Source: SZUA-521 sp041738285
Lineage (GTDB): Bacteria; Pseudomonadota; Gammaproteobacteria; Pseudomonadales; Azotimanducaceae
NCBI GenBank assembly: GCA_041738285.1
Contig: JBGSQB010000103.1
Span: 1 to 15,829 of the forward strand
Length of the DNA stretch: 15,829 nt
Reading direction: 5' to 3'
A model generated the notes under the pieces. It worked only from the letters and a program-made list of their open reading frames with translations. It had not been told where the DNA came from and did not search any database. Both the position numbers and the translations under genes were made by a program. Below, piece by piece: positions 1 to 6,109 of the stretch; the stretch's first letter is position 1; the number at the start of each line of letters is the position of its first letter.

Positions 1-122
1 GCATCGAGTTCGGCGGTCGTCATACCGGGACGTGCTGCCGCGCGCATCGCCTCGAAGGCGGCACGCACGATGCGACCGATCGCCAAGAGTCCCTTGAGAT
101 CATCGGCGGATTCCACGGTCAT
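1..122 (-). CDS. map: Type I methionine aminopeptidase, N-terminal fragment (runs off window)
   Basis: Only the first 40 codons are inside the window. The reverse-strand ATG at 122-120 opens a frame that stays open to base 1. It reads MTVESADDLKGLLAIGRIVR and continues to an RPGMTTAELD segment. This matches the N-terminal helix of type I methionine aminopeptidases (M24 family), where a PGxTTxELD motif precedes the pita-bread catalytic domain. The metal-binding residues lie outside the window. These enzymes remove initiator methionine from nascent cytosolic proteins. A GGAG at 133-130 lies 7 nt before the ATG, inside the last codons of the upstream glycosylase gene. That gene's stop is only 4 bp away, so the two are probably one transcript. 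Another M24 peptidase such as an Xaa-Pro peptidase is possible but fits less well. Confidence 0.75.
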   Translation of the reverse strand, partial: MTVESADDLKGLLAIGRIVRAAFEAMRAAARPGMTTAELD

Positions 123-126
123 GTTG

Positions 127-801
127 TCACTCCACGGAGCATGCAAGCACACGCGATATCTGGCACAGCGGACGGTCACTTTGCCTGCGCCAGTCGTTGA
201 AGGCCAGTTGCACGGCGGCAAGCGCTTTCTTGCTGGTGGGCGGTTGCTCGATGATTCGCTGACGAACCAGCACCTTCACCACGTCGGCAGACAGCATGAA
301 TGTGTCCTTTCCCACGAAGCGCAGAAAGAAGCCGCTCGTCGCGCCACCAAGGCGGCTGCCACGGCGTTTCAATTCATCCCATAGGCCGACGATGTCGTCC
401 ACCGGCCACTGGGCGAGATAGCCGCCGAAACTACCGTATTCCGCCACCACCTCGCGCACAAACTGCGCGTTGTCTCGGACCGAGGCAATCTTCTTGGCAT
501 TGCGCACGATGCGGGCGTCCATCGTCAAATGCTCGAGGTCTTCGTCGGACAGCATGGCACAGGTCTTGGTGTCGAACCCGCTGAACGCCTCTTCGAAGCC
601 TGGCCATTTGGCCTCGATGATCTTCCACACAAATCCGGAACGGAAAACACACGCCGTCATCTCCGACAGATAACGGTCATCACTCACCCGCTTGAGTTGA
701 GCGGGTGTTTTCGGTTTTGCTAGCAGCGACTCCAGCGCGGCGGCGCCGCCTTTGCGTTTGGCCGCGCGTTCGTAGATGGTAGCGAAGGACTCCAATGACA
801 T
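127..801 (-). CDS. tag: DNA-3-methyladenine glycosylase I (Tag family), atypical subfamily
   Basis: This 224-residue protein resembles Tag-family glycosylases, which excise alkylated bases such as 3-methyladenine in base-excision repair. The family pattern is seen in GFVWKII (56-62), PGFEEAFSGFD (67-77), a DARIVRNAKKI segment (95-105) and DNAQF (110-114), followed by KRRGSRLGG (145-153). In E. coli Tag the equivalent stretches are GLSW, FHQFD and DAGIIRHRGKI. The protein lacks the N-terminal Cys-x-Trp segment and the C-terminal His/Cys pair that bind structural zinc in E. coli Tag. The position matching its Glu38 appears to be Cys51 in my hand alignment. It instead has extra N- and C-terminal helices. 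The ATG at 801-799 has no obvious Shine-Dalgarno. The gene precedes map by 4 bp and is divergent from the CULT gene. The family assignment is firm, but the exact substrate is not. Confidence 0.78.
   Translation of the reverse strand: MSLESFATIYERAAKRKGGAAALESLLAKPKTPAQLKRVSDDRYLSEMTACVFRSGFVWKIIEAKWPGFEEAFSGFDTKTCAMLSDEDLEHLTMDARIVRNAKKIASVRDNAQFVREVVAEYGSFGGYLAQWPVDDIVGLWDELKRRGSRLGGATSGFFLRFVGKDTFMLSADVVKVLVRQRIIEQPPTSKKALAAVQLAFNDWRRQSDRPLCQISRVLACSVE
685..718 (+). terminator. Terminator-like hairpin with T-rich tail, antisense inside the glycosylase gene
   Basis: CACCCGCT (685-692) and AGCGGGTG (700-707) form a perfect 8-bp stem with a 7-nt loop. It is followed on the plus strand by TTTTCGGTTTT (708-718). 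This has the layout of an intrinsic terminator, but it lies inside the minus-strand glycosylase coding region and points toward the CULT gene at 836. It could stop antisense transcription before the CULT promoter, or be chance. Confidence 0.25.
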
Positions 802-835
802 TGTTCGGGCGCAGGTTCAACCAAGAGTGCGGAGC

Positions 836-1228
836 ATGATCGACGTCGTGGACAAGCCACGTCAAGGCAGCCTCGACCCGAAGCTCAAGGCGCTGCTCGA
901 CGAAGAGCTGCATCCGAAGAAAGGCTACGTGTACTGCGCGGTGTGCTCGCACATTGTCAGCCACATCGACCAGCGCATCGAAGTCAACGGCGGCCATGAA
1001 CACACATTCACCAATCCATATGGTTTCCGCTTTCACATCGGCTGCTACGCCGAAGCGCTCGGCTGTGCACTGTCGGGAGAGCCGGTCGCCGCCGATACCT
1101 GGTTCCCCGGCTTCCGCTGGCGTCATGCCACGTGCGAGGAGTGCCGCACACACCTCGGCTGGTTCTTCGCCAACGTCGAAGAGTCGTCGTTCTACGGCCT
1201 CGTGACCGAACGCATTCAAACCGACTAG
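836..1228 (+). CDS. Bacterial cereblon-like CULT-domain protein
   Basis: This 130-residue protein is almost entirely a CULT domain, the thalidomide-binding fold of human cereblon. Its zinc cysteines are C34/C37 (YCAVC) and C100/C103 (CEEC). Its pocket tryptophans are W89, W95 and W109, in TWFPGFRWR and HLGWFF. Their spacing (W+6, W+14, and C-C-W distances of 5 and 6) is the same as human W380/W386/W400 with C391/C394. Asn60-Pro61 and a C-terminal FYGL segment also match. There is no Lon-N or DDB1-binding region, as in known single-domain bacterial cereblons such as MsCI4 of Magnetospirillum. The cellular role of these proteins is unknown; the pocket binds cyclic imides, hydantoins and uracil-like rings. 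I chose ATG 836 because GAG at 825-827 precedes it by 8 nt and the length fits MsCI4; an upstream frame opens at 776. The position matching human His378 is Asp87. Confidence 0.93.
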   Translation: MIDVVDKPRQGSLDPKLKALLDEELHPKKGYVYCAVCSHIVSHIDQRIEVNGGHEHTFTNPYGFRFHIGCYAEALGCALSGEPVAADTWFPGFRWRHATCEECRTHLGWFFANVEESSFYGLVTERIQTD

Positions 1229-1231
1229 GAG
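1226..1231 (+). promoter_or_regulatory. Ribosome binding site overlapping the CULT stop codon
   Basis: TAGGAG contains both the TAG stop of the CULT gene (1226-1228) and an AGGAG Shine-Dalgarno placed 5 nt before the ATG at 1237. It decides the hydrolase start over the longer open frame from 1132, and it suggests that the two genes are translated from one message. Confidence 0.7.
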
Positions 1232-1236
1232 TACGC

Positions 1237-1950
1237 ATGCCGCGCCAGATCGATCCGTCCGCATACGACGCACTGACCTTCGACTGCTATGGCACGCTAA
1301 TCGACTGGGAACAGGGGCTGTTGCAGCACATCAGACCAATCCTTTCGCGTAACGATGTCCATGTCATCGACGCCTTCGTGCTCGAATTCTTCGGCGACGC
1401 CGAGTCCCGCATTCAGAAAGGCCCTTACCAACCCTACCGCGACGTGCTCATCGCCGTGCTCGATGCATTCGGAGATCGACTTGGATTCACGCCGAGCGCC
1501 GCAGAGCGGCTCGCGTTCCCGGAGTCGATCGCCAACTGGCAGCCCTTTGGCGACACGATCGAGGCTCTCAAACGCCTCGGCAGCCGATTCCAGCTCGCGA
1601 TCGTGTCGAATGTGGACGACGACCTCTTCGACCTGACGGCCGCGCGACTCGGCATCAATTTCGACCACGTCATCACCGCACAGCAGGTGGGTGCCTACAA
1701 GCCGAGCCCGAAACCCTTTCTCGCCGCGATCGATCGCATCGGCGTCGACCGCGGCCGCATCCTGCACGTGGCACAGAGTCGCTTCCACGATATCGGTCCC
1801 GCAACAGCGTTGGGGTTGACCACGGTCTGGATAGACCGGCGCCCAGCGGCTGGCGGCGGCGCAACGCCCGGCAGCGATGCGCAAGCCGACCACCGATTCG
1901 AAAGCATGGCCGAGCTTGCGAGCGTTCTGGTGCCCGCTGACACCGATTGA
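1237..1950 (+). CDS. HAD-superfamily hydrolase, haloacid dehalogenase type II-like
   Basis: The 237-residue product has the HAD fold motifs in order. Motif I is TFDCYGTLIDW (14-24) with nucleophile Asp16. Motif II is VSNVDDD (123-129). Motif III is Lys155 in YKPSPKPF, and a motif IV region lies near HVAQSRFHD (177-185). Tyr18 sits where phosphatase members carry the second Asp of DxD. This is the pattern of L-2-haloacid dehalogenases, which hydrolyse a carbon-halogen bond through an aspartyl ester. Many close relatives have unknown substrates, so dehalogenation is possible but not shown. The length is normal for the type II dehalogenase group. The gene starts 8 bp after the CULT stop, with its ribosome site overlapping that stop. 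It converges on the serine hydrolase gene with only 7 bp between stop codons, and no clear terminator lies there. Confidence 0.85.
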   Translation: MPRQIDPSAYDALTFDCYGTLIDWEQGLLQHIRPILSRNDVHVIDAFVLEFFGDAESRIQKGPYQPYRDVLIAVLDAFGDRLGFTPSAAERLAFPESIANWQPFGDTIEALKRLGSRFQLAIVSNVDDDLFDLTAARLGINFDHVITAQQVGAYKPSPKPFLAAIDRIGVDRGRILHVAQSRFHDIGPATALGLTTVWIDRRPAAGGGATPGSDAQADHRFESMAELASVLVPADTD

Positions 1951-1957
1951 GACCCAG

Positions 1958-3178
1958 TCAGTCGACGATCGCGGGATAGATCAGGGACTTGAGCTGACCG
2001 CGGAAATTGAACGTCCCCGATGGCATCAGCTGCGTCATGAACACGACGATGAGTTCTTCAGCGGGATCCACCCAGAAGATGGTGCTGGCCGCCCCGCCCC
2101 ACGCGTACTCACCAGGAGAGCCGATGGTGGCGCTACGCGACGACCCGAGATGCACCGAGAATCCGAGACCAAAGCCATAGCCCTCGTAGGTCGTCTCCGA
2201 GAATGTGCCAAGCGCCCATTGGGTGAGATCTTCGTCCCGCGGCAGGTGATTGCGTGTCATCAGTTCCACCGTCTTGCGGCCGAGAATGCGCACGCCGTCG
2301 AGTTCACCGTTGCCCAGCAACATGCGGCAGAATCGAAGATAGTCATGGGCGGTCGATACCAGCCCACCGCCACCTGAGAAGAACGTACGCGGTCGGATGT
2401 AGATCGACGTTTCCGGATCATCTTCGAGCTTGAGGCCCTTGCCGAGCAATCGGGAGTAGTTTGCCGCGAAGCGTGGCACCTTGACGTCGGGCACAGTGAA
2501 GCCCGTGTCTTTCATCCCGAGTGGTTCGAACAGTTGCGTGCGCAGGTATTCATCGAATCGCTGGCCCGAGATCTTCTCCACCAGATAGCCGAGCACGTCG
2601 GTTGCCACCGAGTAGTTCCACTTCGTGCCCGGCGAGAATTCGAGCGGAATGCGCGCCAGAGAATCGATGGAATCCTTGAGCGTAGAACCAGGCTCCACGC
2701 CGCCAACGCCGAACTTCCGATACGCATGGTCCACGTTGGTGCGATTCATGAAGCCGTAGGTCAGCCCGGCCATGTGCATGAACAGATCTTTGAACGTAAT
2801 GCCCCTCTCCGGCGCAGCCGTGATGAACGCGGGCGCTACACCGCTCTTGTACACACGCATGTTTTTCCACTCGGGAATATAGCGCGTGACCGGGTCGTTC
2901 AACTGAAACGCGCCCTGTTCGTAGAGCATCATCAGCGCGACGCTGGTGATTGGCTTGGTCATGGAGTAGATGCGAAAGATCGTATCGTCCATCACCGCCT
3001 TGCCACGCTCGATGTCCATGCGTCCCAGGGCTTCGCAATACGCGAGGTGGCCGCGTCGGTACACCATCGGCAGCGCGCCGGCGATCTTGCCCGGTTCGAT
3101 GTAGCGCTCGAGCAAATGATCGCTGACCCGCTGTAGCTGTTTCGGGTTCATGCCGGCTGCCAGTGCATCTACTTTCAC
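1958..3178 (-). CDS. Cytoplasmic serine hydrolase, EstB/class C beta-lactamase family
   Basis: The 406-residue product is a beta-lactamase-fold serine hydrolase. The nucleophile motif SMTK is at 72-75, in FRIYSMTKPITS. The second motif is Tyr189 in WNYSV, with Val where penicillin-binding enzymes have Asn. The third region is Trp360-Gly-Gly in GEYAWGG. This combination (SxxK, YSV, WGG) is typical of EstB-like esterases acting on short-chain esters rather than true beta-lactamases. No signal peptide is visible, so it should be cytoplasmic. I chose the GTG start at 3178 because CTCCT at 3186-3190 reads as AGGAG on this strand, 7 nt upstream. The longer frame to 3235 would add 19 residues, including the ribosome site. 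It is a single-gene unit, divergent from the pterin operon and convergent with the HAD gene. The substrate cannot be read from sequence. Confidence 0.85.
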   Translation of the reverse strand: MKVDALAAGMNPKQLQRVSDHLLERYIEPGKIAGALPMVYRRGHLAYCEALGRMDIERGKAVMDDTIFRIYSMTKPITSVALMMLYEQGAFQLNDPVTRYIPEWKNMRVYKSGVAPAFITAAPERGITFKDLFMHMAGLTYGFMNRTNVDHAYRKFGVGGVEPGSTLKDSIDSLARIPLEFSPGTKWNYSVATDVLGYLVEKISGQRFDEYLRTQLFEPLGMKDTGFTVPDVKVPRFAANYSRLLGKGLKLEDDPETSIYIRPRTFFSGGGGLVSTAHDYLRFCRMLLGNGELDGVRILGRKTVELMTRNHLPRDEDLTQWALGTFSETTYEGYGFGLGFSVHLGSSRSATIGSPGEYAWGGAASTIFWVDPAEELIVVFMTQLMPSGTFNFRGQLKSLIYPAIVD

Positions 3179-3205
3179 GACTCGACTCCTGTATTGAATG
3201 CTGCG

Positions 3206-3235
3206 ACTGTACGGGCGGCGGGGCGTACTGTTCAA
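3206..3235 (-). promoter_or_regulatory. Possible sigma-70 promoter for the EstB-like gene
   Basis: On the minus strand TTGAAC (3235-3230) and TACAGT (3211-3206) are separated by 18 nt, each matching four of six consensus bases. A start near 3200 would give a leader of roughly 20 nt before the GTG at 3178. It lies in the 86-bp divergent gap. I found no equally good promoter for the opposite operon in this gap. Confidence 0.4.
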
Positions 3236-3264
3236 CCGACACCCTTGACCGGTAGGATGGTGTG

Positions 3265-3762
3265 ATGACGGTACTCAATCGCACCACAATCGAGATCACC
3301 AAGGACTATCTGCATTTCTCGGCAGCGCACTTCACGATCTTTTCGGCCACCGAACGCGAAAACCTCCACGGCCACAACTTCGACGTCAGCTGTTCCCTCG
3401 ACACGCTGATCGGCGACAACGGCCTCGCCTTCGACTACAACCTGGTCAAGGACAAGCTCATGACGTTGTGCGACGAACTCGATGAACGAGTGCTCATGCC
3501 CGAGCAGTCACCCCATCTGAGCATCGATCGCGGTGCAGACGGATACGTCACGATCCTCTTCAACGGAGAGCGCATCCCGTTCCTCGCGCGCGACATCCTC
3601 ACCCTGCCGATTCGCAACGCGACGGTCGAAGAATTCGCGCGCTGGTTCACGGTCAGACTTTCGAGCGATGCAGATCTGGCGCGCCAGCCCATCGAGTCAC
3701 TGACGGTAAAGGTCTCTTCGGGGCCCGGGCAATGGGCATCCAGCCGATGGGAAAAAGCATGA
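3265..3762 (+). CDS. 6-pyruvoyl-tetrahydropterin synthase / QueD-fold enzyme, atypical active site
   Basis: The 165-residue protein has the T-fold pterin synthase signature. Zinc-ligand histidines are H22 (in FSAAHF) and H35/H37 (in LHGHNF), followed by LAFDYN (55-59). Classical family members make pyruvoyl- or carboxy-tetrahydropterin from dihydroneopterin triphosphate. Here the usual catalytic Cys before HGH is absent and the segment reads ATERENLHGHN. The usual LDH reads LDE (72-74), and the C-terminal ET is SSG (151-153). A Glu in place of Cys recalls PTPS-III enzymes, which cleave the dihydroneopterin side chain to supply folate synthesis, but the other changes go further. ATG 3265 is favoured over GTG 3262 because AGGA at 3254-3257 is 7 nt upstream. 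The stop overlaps the next start as ATGA, so the SDR is translationally coupled. The fold is secure; the reaction is uncertain. Confidence 0.85.
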   Translation: MTVLNRTTIEITKDYLHFSAAHFTIFSATERENLHGHNFDVSCSLDTLIGDNGLAFDYNLVKDKLMTLCDELDERVLMPEQSPHLSIDRGADGYVTILFNGERIPFLARDILTLPIRNATVEEFARWFTVRLSSDADLARQPIESLTVKVSSGPGQWASSRWEKA

Positions 3763-4454
3763 AGCTGCTACTGATCACTGGTGCGAGTTCGGGCATCGGG
3801 CTTGCCACCGTTCGGCGTTTCGCCAGCGACGGCTACAACATCGTCAACCTGTCGCGCCGACGTTGTCCGCATCCGACGACCACACACATCAATTGCGACC
3901 TCGCCGTTCCGCGCTTTCTCGACAACATTTCTGCACAGCTCACAGCGCTGTGTCAGGACGCGGAAACCATTGTGCTCATTCACAATGCATCGAAGCTGAA
4001 CAACGACAGTGCGGTGGAAACGCCGAGCAACAAGTTGCGCGAAGTGCTCGAAGTGAACATGGTGGCGCCGAATACGCTCAACTACTTCACGATCCCTTAC
4101 ATGCGCCCCGGTTCCGCGATCATCTATGTCGGCTCCACCTTGTCCGAGAAGGCGGTAGCCGGTTCGTTCAGCTACGTCGCGACCAAACACGGCGTTGTCG
4201 GCATGATGCGCGCGACGTGTCAGGACCTCGCCGGGCGTGAGATCCACACGGCCTGTGTCTGCCCCGGGTTCACCGATACCGACATGCTGCGCGCACATGT
4301 TCCGGCGGACGCACTCGAGTCGGTGCGGACCCTGTCGACCTACGGGCGGCTGATCGCACCCGAAGAAGTCGCCGAGACCCTGCATTGGGCAGCACACCAC
4401 CCGATCGTCAATGGCTCGGTGCTACACGCCAATCTCGGTCAACTCGAACGCTAA
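3759..4454 (+). CDS. Short-chain dehydrogenase/reductase, possible pteridine reductase role
   Basis: This is a classical 231-residue SDR. It has a TGASSGIG cofactor loop (7-14), Arg33-Arg34 after the second strand (favouring NADPH), Asp47 in CDLAV, an HNAS segment (75-78) where NNAG is usual, Asn100, Ser126, and the catalytic pair Tyr139/Lys143 in SYVATK. CPGFTDTDM (168-176) is the usual post-catalytic loop. The start ATG at 3759 overlaps the stop of the pterin-synthase-fold gene as ATGA. Longer upstream starts would run inside that gene. Next to a pterin synthase fold enzyme, an NADPH-type SDR recalls sepiapterin reductase or the FolM/FolX monapterin system. That assignment rests on context, since SDR substrate cannot be read from these motifs. 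The YhhQ-type gene begins 14 bp downstream. Confidence 0.88.
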   Translation: MKLLLITGASSGIGLATVRRFASDGYNIVNLSRRRCPHPTTTHINCDLAVPRFLDNISAQLTALCQDAETIVLIHNASKLNNDSAVETPSNKLREVLEVNMVAPNTLNYFTIPYMRPGSAIIYVGSTLSEKAVAGSFSYVATKHGVVGMMRATCQDLAGREIHTACVCPGFTDTDMLRAHVPADALESVRTLSTYGRLIAPEEVAETLHWAAHHPIVNGSVLHANLGQLER

Positions 4455-4468
4455 CACCAGGACAGAGC

Positions 4469-5215
4469 ATGGATGAGCAACTCGTAGAACGGCGCGAGCG
4501 GGTGTTCCTTGTACTCGCCGGCTTCTTCATCTGCTCGATGACCCTGCTCAACGTCATCGGCATCACGCGCTTCATCCACATGGGCCCACTTGCGCTCGCC
4601 GTGGGTGTGCTGCCCTACCCGCTGACGTTCCTATGCACCGATCTCATGAGCGAGTTGTACGGCCGTCGTCGCGCCAACTTCGTGGTCTGGGTCGGCTTCT
4701 GGCTCAATTTCTTCATCCTCGGTGTGATGTGGCTCGGCAATGCCATGCCAGCCGTCGACACCGCATCGCAGCCGCCCTGGCAGGTGATCCATCTCGCGGA
4801 GGACATCATGCTGCCGAGCGGCAACGTGATGACCGGGTCGGTCGAATTGTTTGGTCTCTTGTACGCGTGCACGTCCGGCGCAGTGTTTGCCTCGATGATG
4901 GCGTACATCGCTGCACAGTTCATCGACGTGCAACTGTTCCACTGGATCAAGCGCATGACGAAGGGCAAGCACCTGTGGCTGCGCAACAACGGATCGACCG
5001 TGTTCAGCCAGATGATCGACTCACTGGTGGTGATCGGCGTGACCTTCGGCGCGAGTTACCTCGCCGGCAGCATTACCCTGGGCGCGATGATGGTGCTCAT
5101 GCTGTCGAACTACGGCTTCAAATTCACCATCGCGCTGCTCGACACGCTGCCGTTCTATGCACTCGTTTACTACCTGCGGCGGTATCTCGCGATCGATACG
5201 GCGCACACGTACTGA
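4469..5215 (+). CDS. yhhQ: YhhQ/VUT family (DUF165) queuosine-precursor-type transporter
   Basis: This 248-residue inner-membrane protein has about six hydrophobic segments, at roughly 11-34, 40-58, 71-92, 128-152, 184-205 and 208-236. Two family landmarks stand out: PLTFLCTDLMSELYGRR (51-67) and LRNNGSTVFSQMID (171-184). Members such as E. coli YhhQ import the queuosine precursors preQ0 and preQ1. Start ATG 4469 has AGGA at 4459-4462, 6 nt upstream, and is 14 bp past the SDR stop. An in-frame extension to 4385 would overlap the SDR gene and add a non-hydrophobic tail. Its place behind a pterin-synthase-fold enzyme and an SDR suggests that it carries a related pteridine or deazapurine, although queuosine-precursor salvage alone would also explain it. 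The 80-bp hairpin begins 20 bp downstream. Confidence 0.9.
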   Translation: MDEQLVERRERVFLVLAGFFICSMTLLNVIGITRFIHMGPLALAVGVLPYPLTFLCTDLMSELYGRRRANFVVWVGFWLNFFILGVMWLGNAMPAVDTASQPPWQVIHLAEDIMLPSGNVMTGSVELFGLLYACTSGAVFASMMAYIAAQFIDVQLFHWIKRMTKGKHLWLRNNGSTVFSQMIDSLVVIGVTFGASYLAGSITLGAMMVLMLSNYGFKFTIALLDTLPFYALVYYLRRYLAIDTAHTY

Positions 5216-5235
5216 TCTGAAACAGGTACACAATC

Positions 5236-5315
5236 AGGGGACAGTTGACCTATTTCGCGATTGGAGTCGGTTCCGGGTCTTCGGCCTACCGCGCGAATTA
5301 GGTCAACTGTCCCCT
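5236..5315. repeat. 80-bp imperfect palindrome, REP-like element and probable bidirectional terminator
   Basis: The arms at 5236-5259 and 5292-5315 are reverse complements over 24 bp with one mismatch. Each begins with AGGGGACAGTTGACCTA read inward. The 32-nt centre holds a smaller CCG/CGG hairpin (about 5274-5285). The element fills most of the 113-bp convergent gap between the yhhQ-type stop (20 bp away) and the GST stop (13 bp away). AGGGGACAGT-type inverted repeats are, as I recall, common dispersed REP or mini-transposon elements in gammaproteobacteria. No transposase gene is present here, so this would be a non-autonomous copy. As RNA either strand would fold strongly, but there is no long U-tract. 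Confidence 0.75.
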
Positions 5316-5328
5316 ATTTCCATCCCTT

Positions 5329-6063
5329 TCACATCAGCCCACCCGTCGGGGCCGGCCGCGCGCGCTGGTTGTAGAGCATCTTGCGACGGCGTTCGATTTC
5401 ATCCTTCGACAGTTTTGAAAAATCCTCTGCCAGATCCGCGCCAACGCTCATGCCGCGCCTGACGCCGTCGCGCGCCGACAGTTCCTCGAACCAGCGCTTG
5501 AAGTATGGAAACTCGTTGATGTCTTGCCCCTGACCCTGCCAGTTCACCGTCCACGGATAGCAGATCATGTCGGCAATCGTGTACTCGCCGCCGGCCAGGT
5601 ATTGACGGTCGTAGAGTCGGGTGTTGAGCACGCCATACAGCCGCTTGACCTCATCGGTGAAGCGTCGAATCGCGTAGGACTGATCCCCGGCGCTTTCGGG
5701 CGCACGCCGGAAGTGACCGCACTCGCCGGACTTCGGCCCTTGATTGGCCATCTGCCACATCACCCACTGCACCACTTCGTACTTGCACGGCGACGTTTGC
5801 GGCCAGAACTGACCGACTTTTTCGGCGATATACATCATGATCGCGCCGGACTCGAACAGAGCGATCGGTGCGCCGCCGCCCGTCGGCTCGTGATCCACGA
5901 GCGCAGGCATACGATTGTTCGGACAGATGTCGAGGAACTTGCGCTCGAACTGATCACCGCGACCGATGTTGCACGGCACGATGCGATACGGCGCCCGACA
6001 TTCTTCGAGCAGAATCGTGATCTTCTTTCCGTTCGGTGTAGGCCAGAAATGCAGATCCATCAT
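5329..6063 (-). CDS. yfcG: YfcG-like glutathione S-transferase (Nu class, disulfide reductase type)
   Basis: This 244-residue cytosolic GST matches E. coli YfcG closely by eye. The N-terminal thioredoxin-like domain has TPNGKKITILLEE (9-21), PNNRMPALVDH (48-58) with the cis-Pro, and FESGAI (70-75), which binds the gamma-glutamyl moiety. The helical domain holds YAIRRF (130-135), YLAGGEYTIADM (155-166) and YPWTVNW (169-175). YfcG and YghU lack a catalytic Cys/Ser/Tyr at the usual site. They use the Thr-Pro-Asn loop and bind two glutathiones to reduce disulfides. GAGGAG (6076-6071) is 7 nt before the first of two tandem ATG codons, favouring 6063. The gene is 46 bp downstream of the D-2-hydroxyacid dehydrogenase stop and may be last in that operon. 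A C-terminal tail beyond about residue 215 is charged and lineage-specific. Confidence 0.92.
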   Translation of the reverse strand: MMDLHFWPTPNGKKITILLEECRAPYRIVPCNIGRGDQFERKFLDICPNNRMPALVDHEPTGGGAPIALFESGAIMMYIAEKVGQFWPQTSPCKYEVVQWVMWQMANQGPKSGECGHFRRAPESAGDQSYAIRRFTDEVKRLYGVLNTRLYDRQYLAGGEYTIADMICYPWTVNWQGQGQDINEFPYFKRWFEELSARDGVRRGMSVGADLAEDFSKLSKDEIERRRKMLYNQRARPAPTGGLM

Positions 6064-6109
6064 CGCAGCGCTCCTCGAGCAGATTTCGAATCGAGCATAT
6101 CAGAGCCGC

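Noticed and set aside
802..835. Promoters for the divergent glycosylase and CULT genes in the 34-bp gap
   Set aside because: The gap is too small for two promoters and no -35/-10 pair is visible; promoters must lie inside the opposite genes.
1132..1236. Longer start for the HAD hydrolase
   Set aside because: The extra 35 residues are Arg-rich and lie inside the CULT gene; TAGGAG 5 nt before ATG 1237 gives a clear start.
680..1273. 197-codon minus-strand frame opposite the CULT gene
   Set aside because: The plus strand encodes an unmistakable CULT domain with zinc and Trp residues in order; the minus reading has none.
1951..1957. Terminator between the convergent HAD and EstB-like genes
   Set aside because: Only short, weak complementarity (CTGAC/GTCAG) is visible around the two stops and there is no T-run.
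1958..3178. Antibiotic-resistance class C beta-lactamase
   Set aside because: It has no signal peptide, YSV replaces YxN, and WGG replaces KTG; these are esterase-type features.
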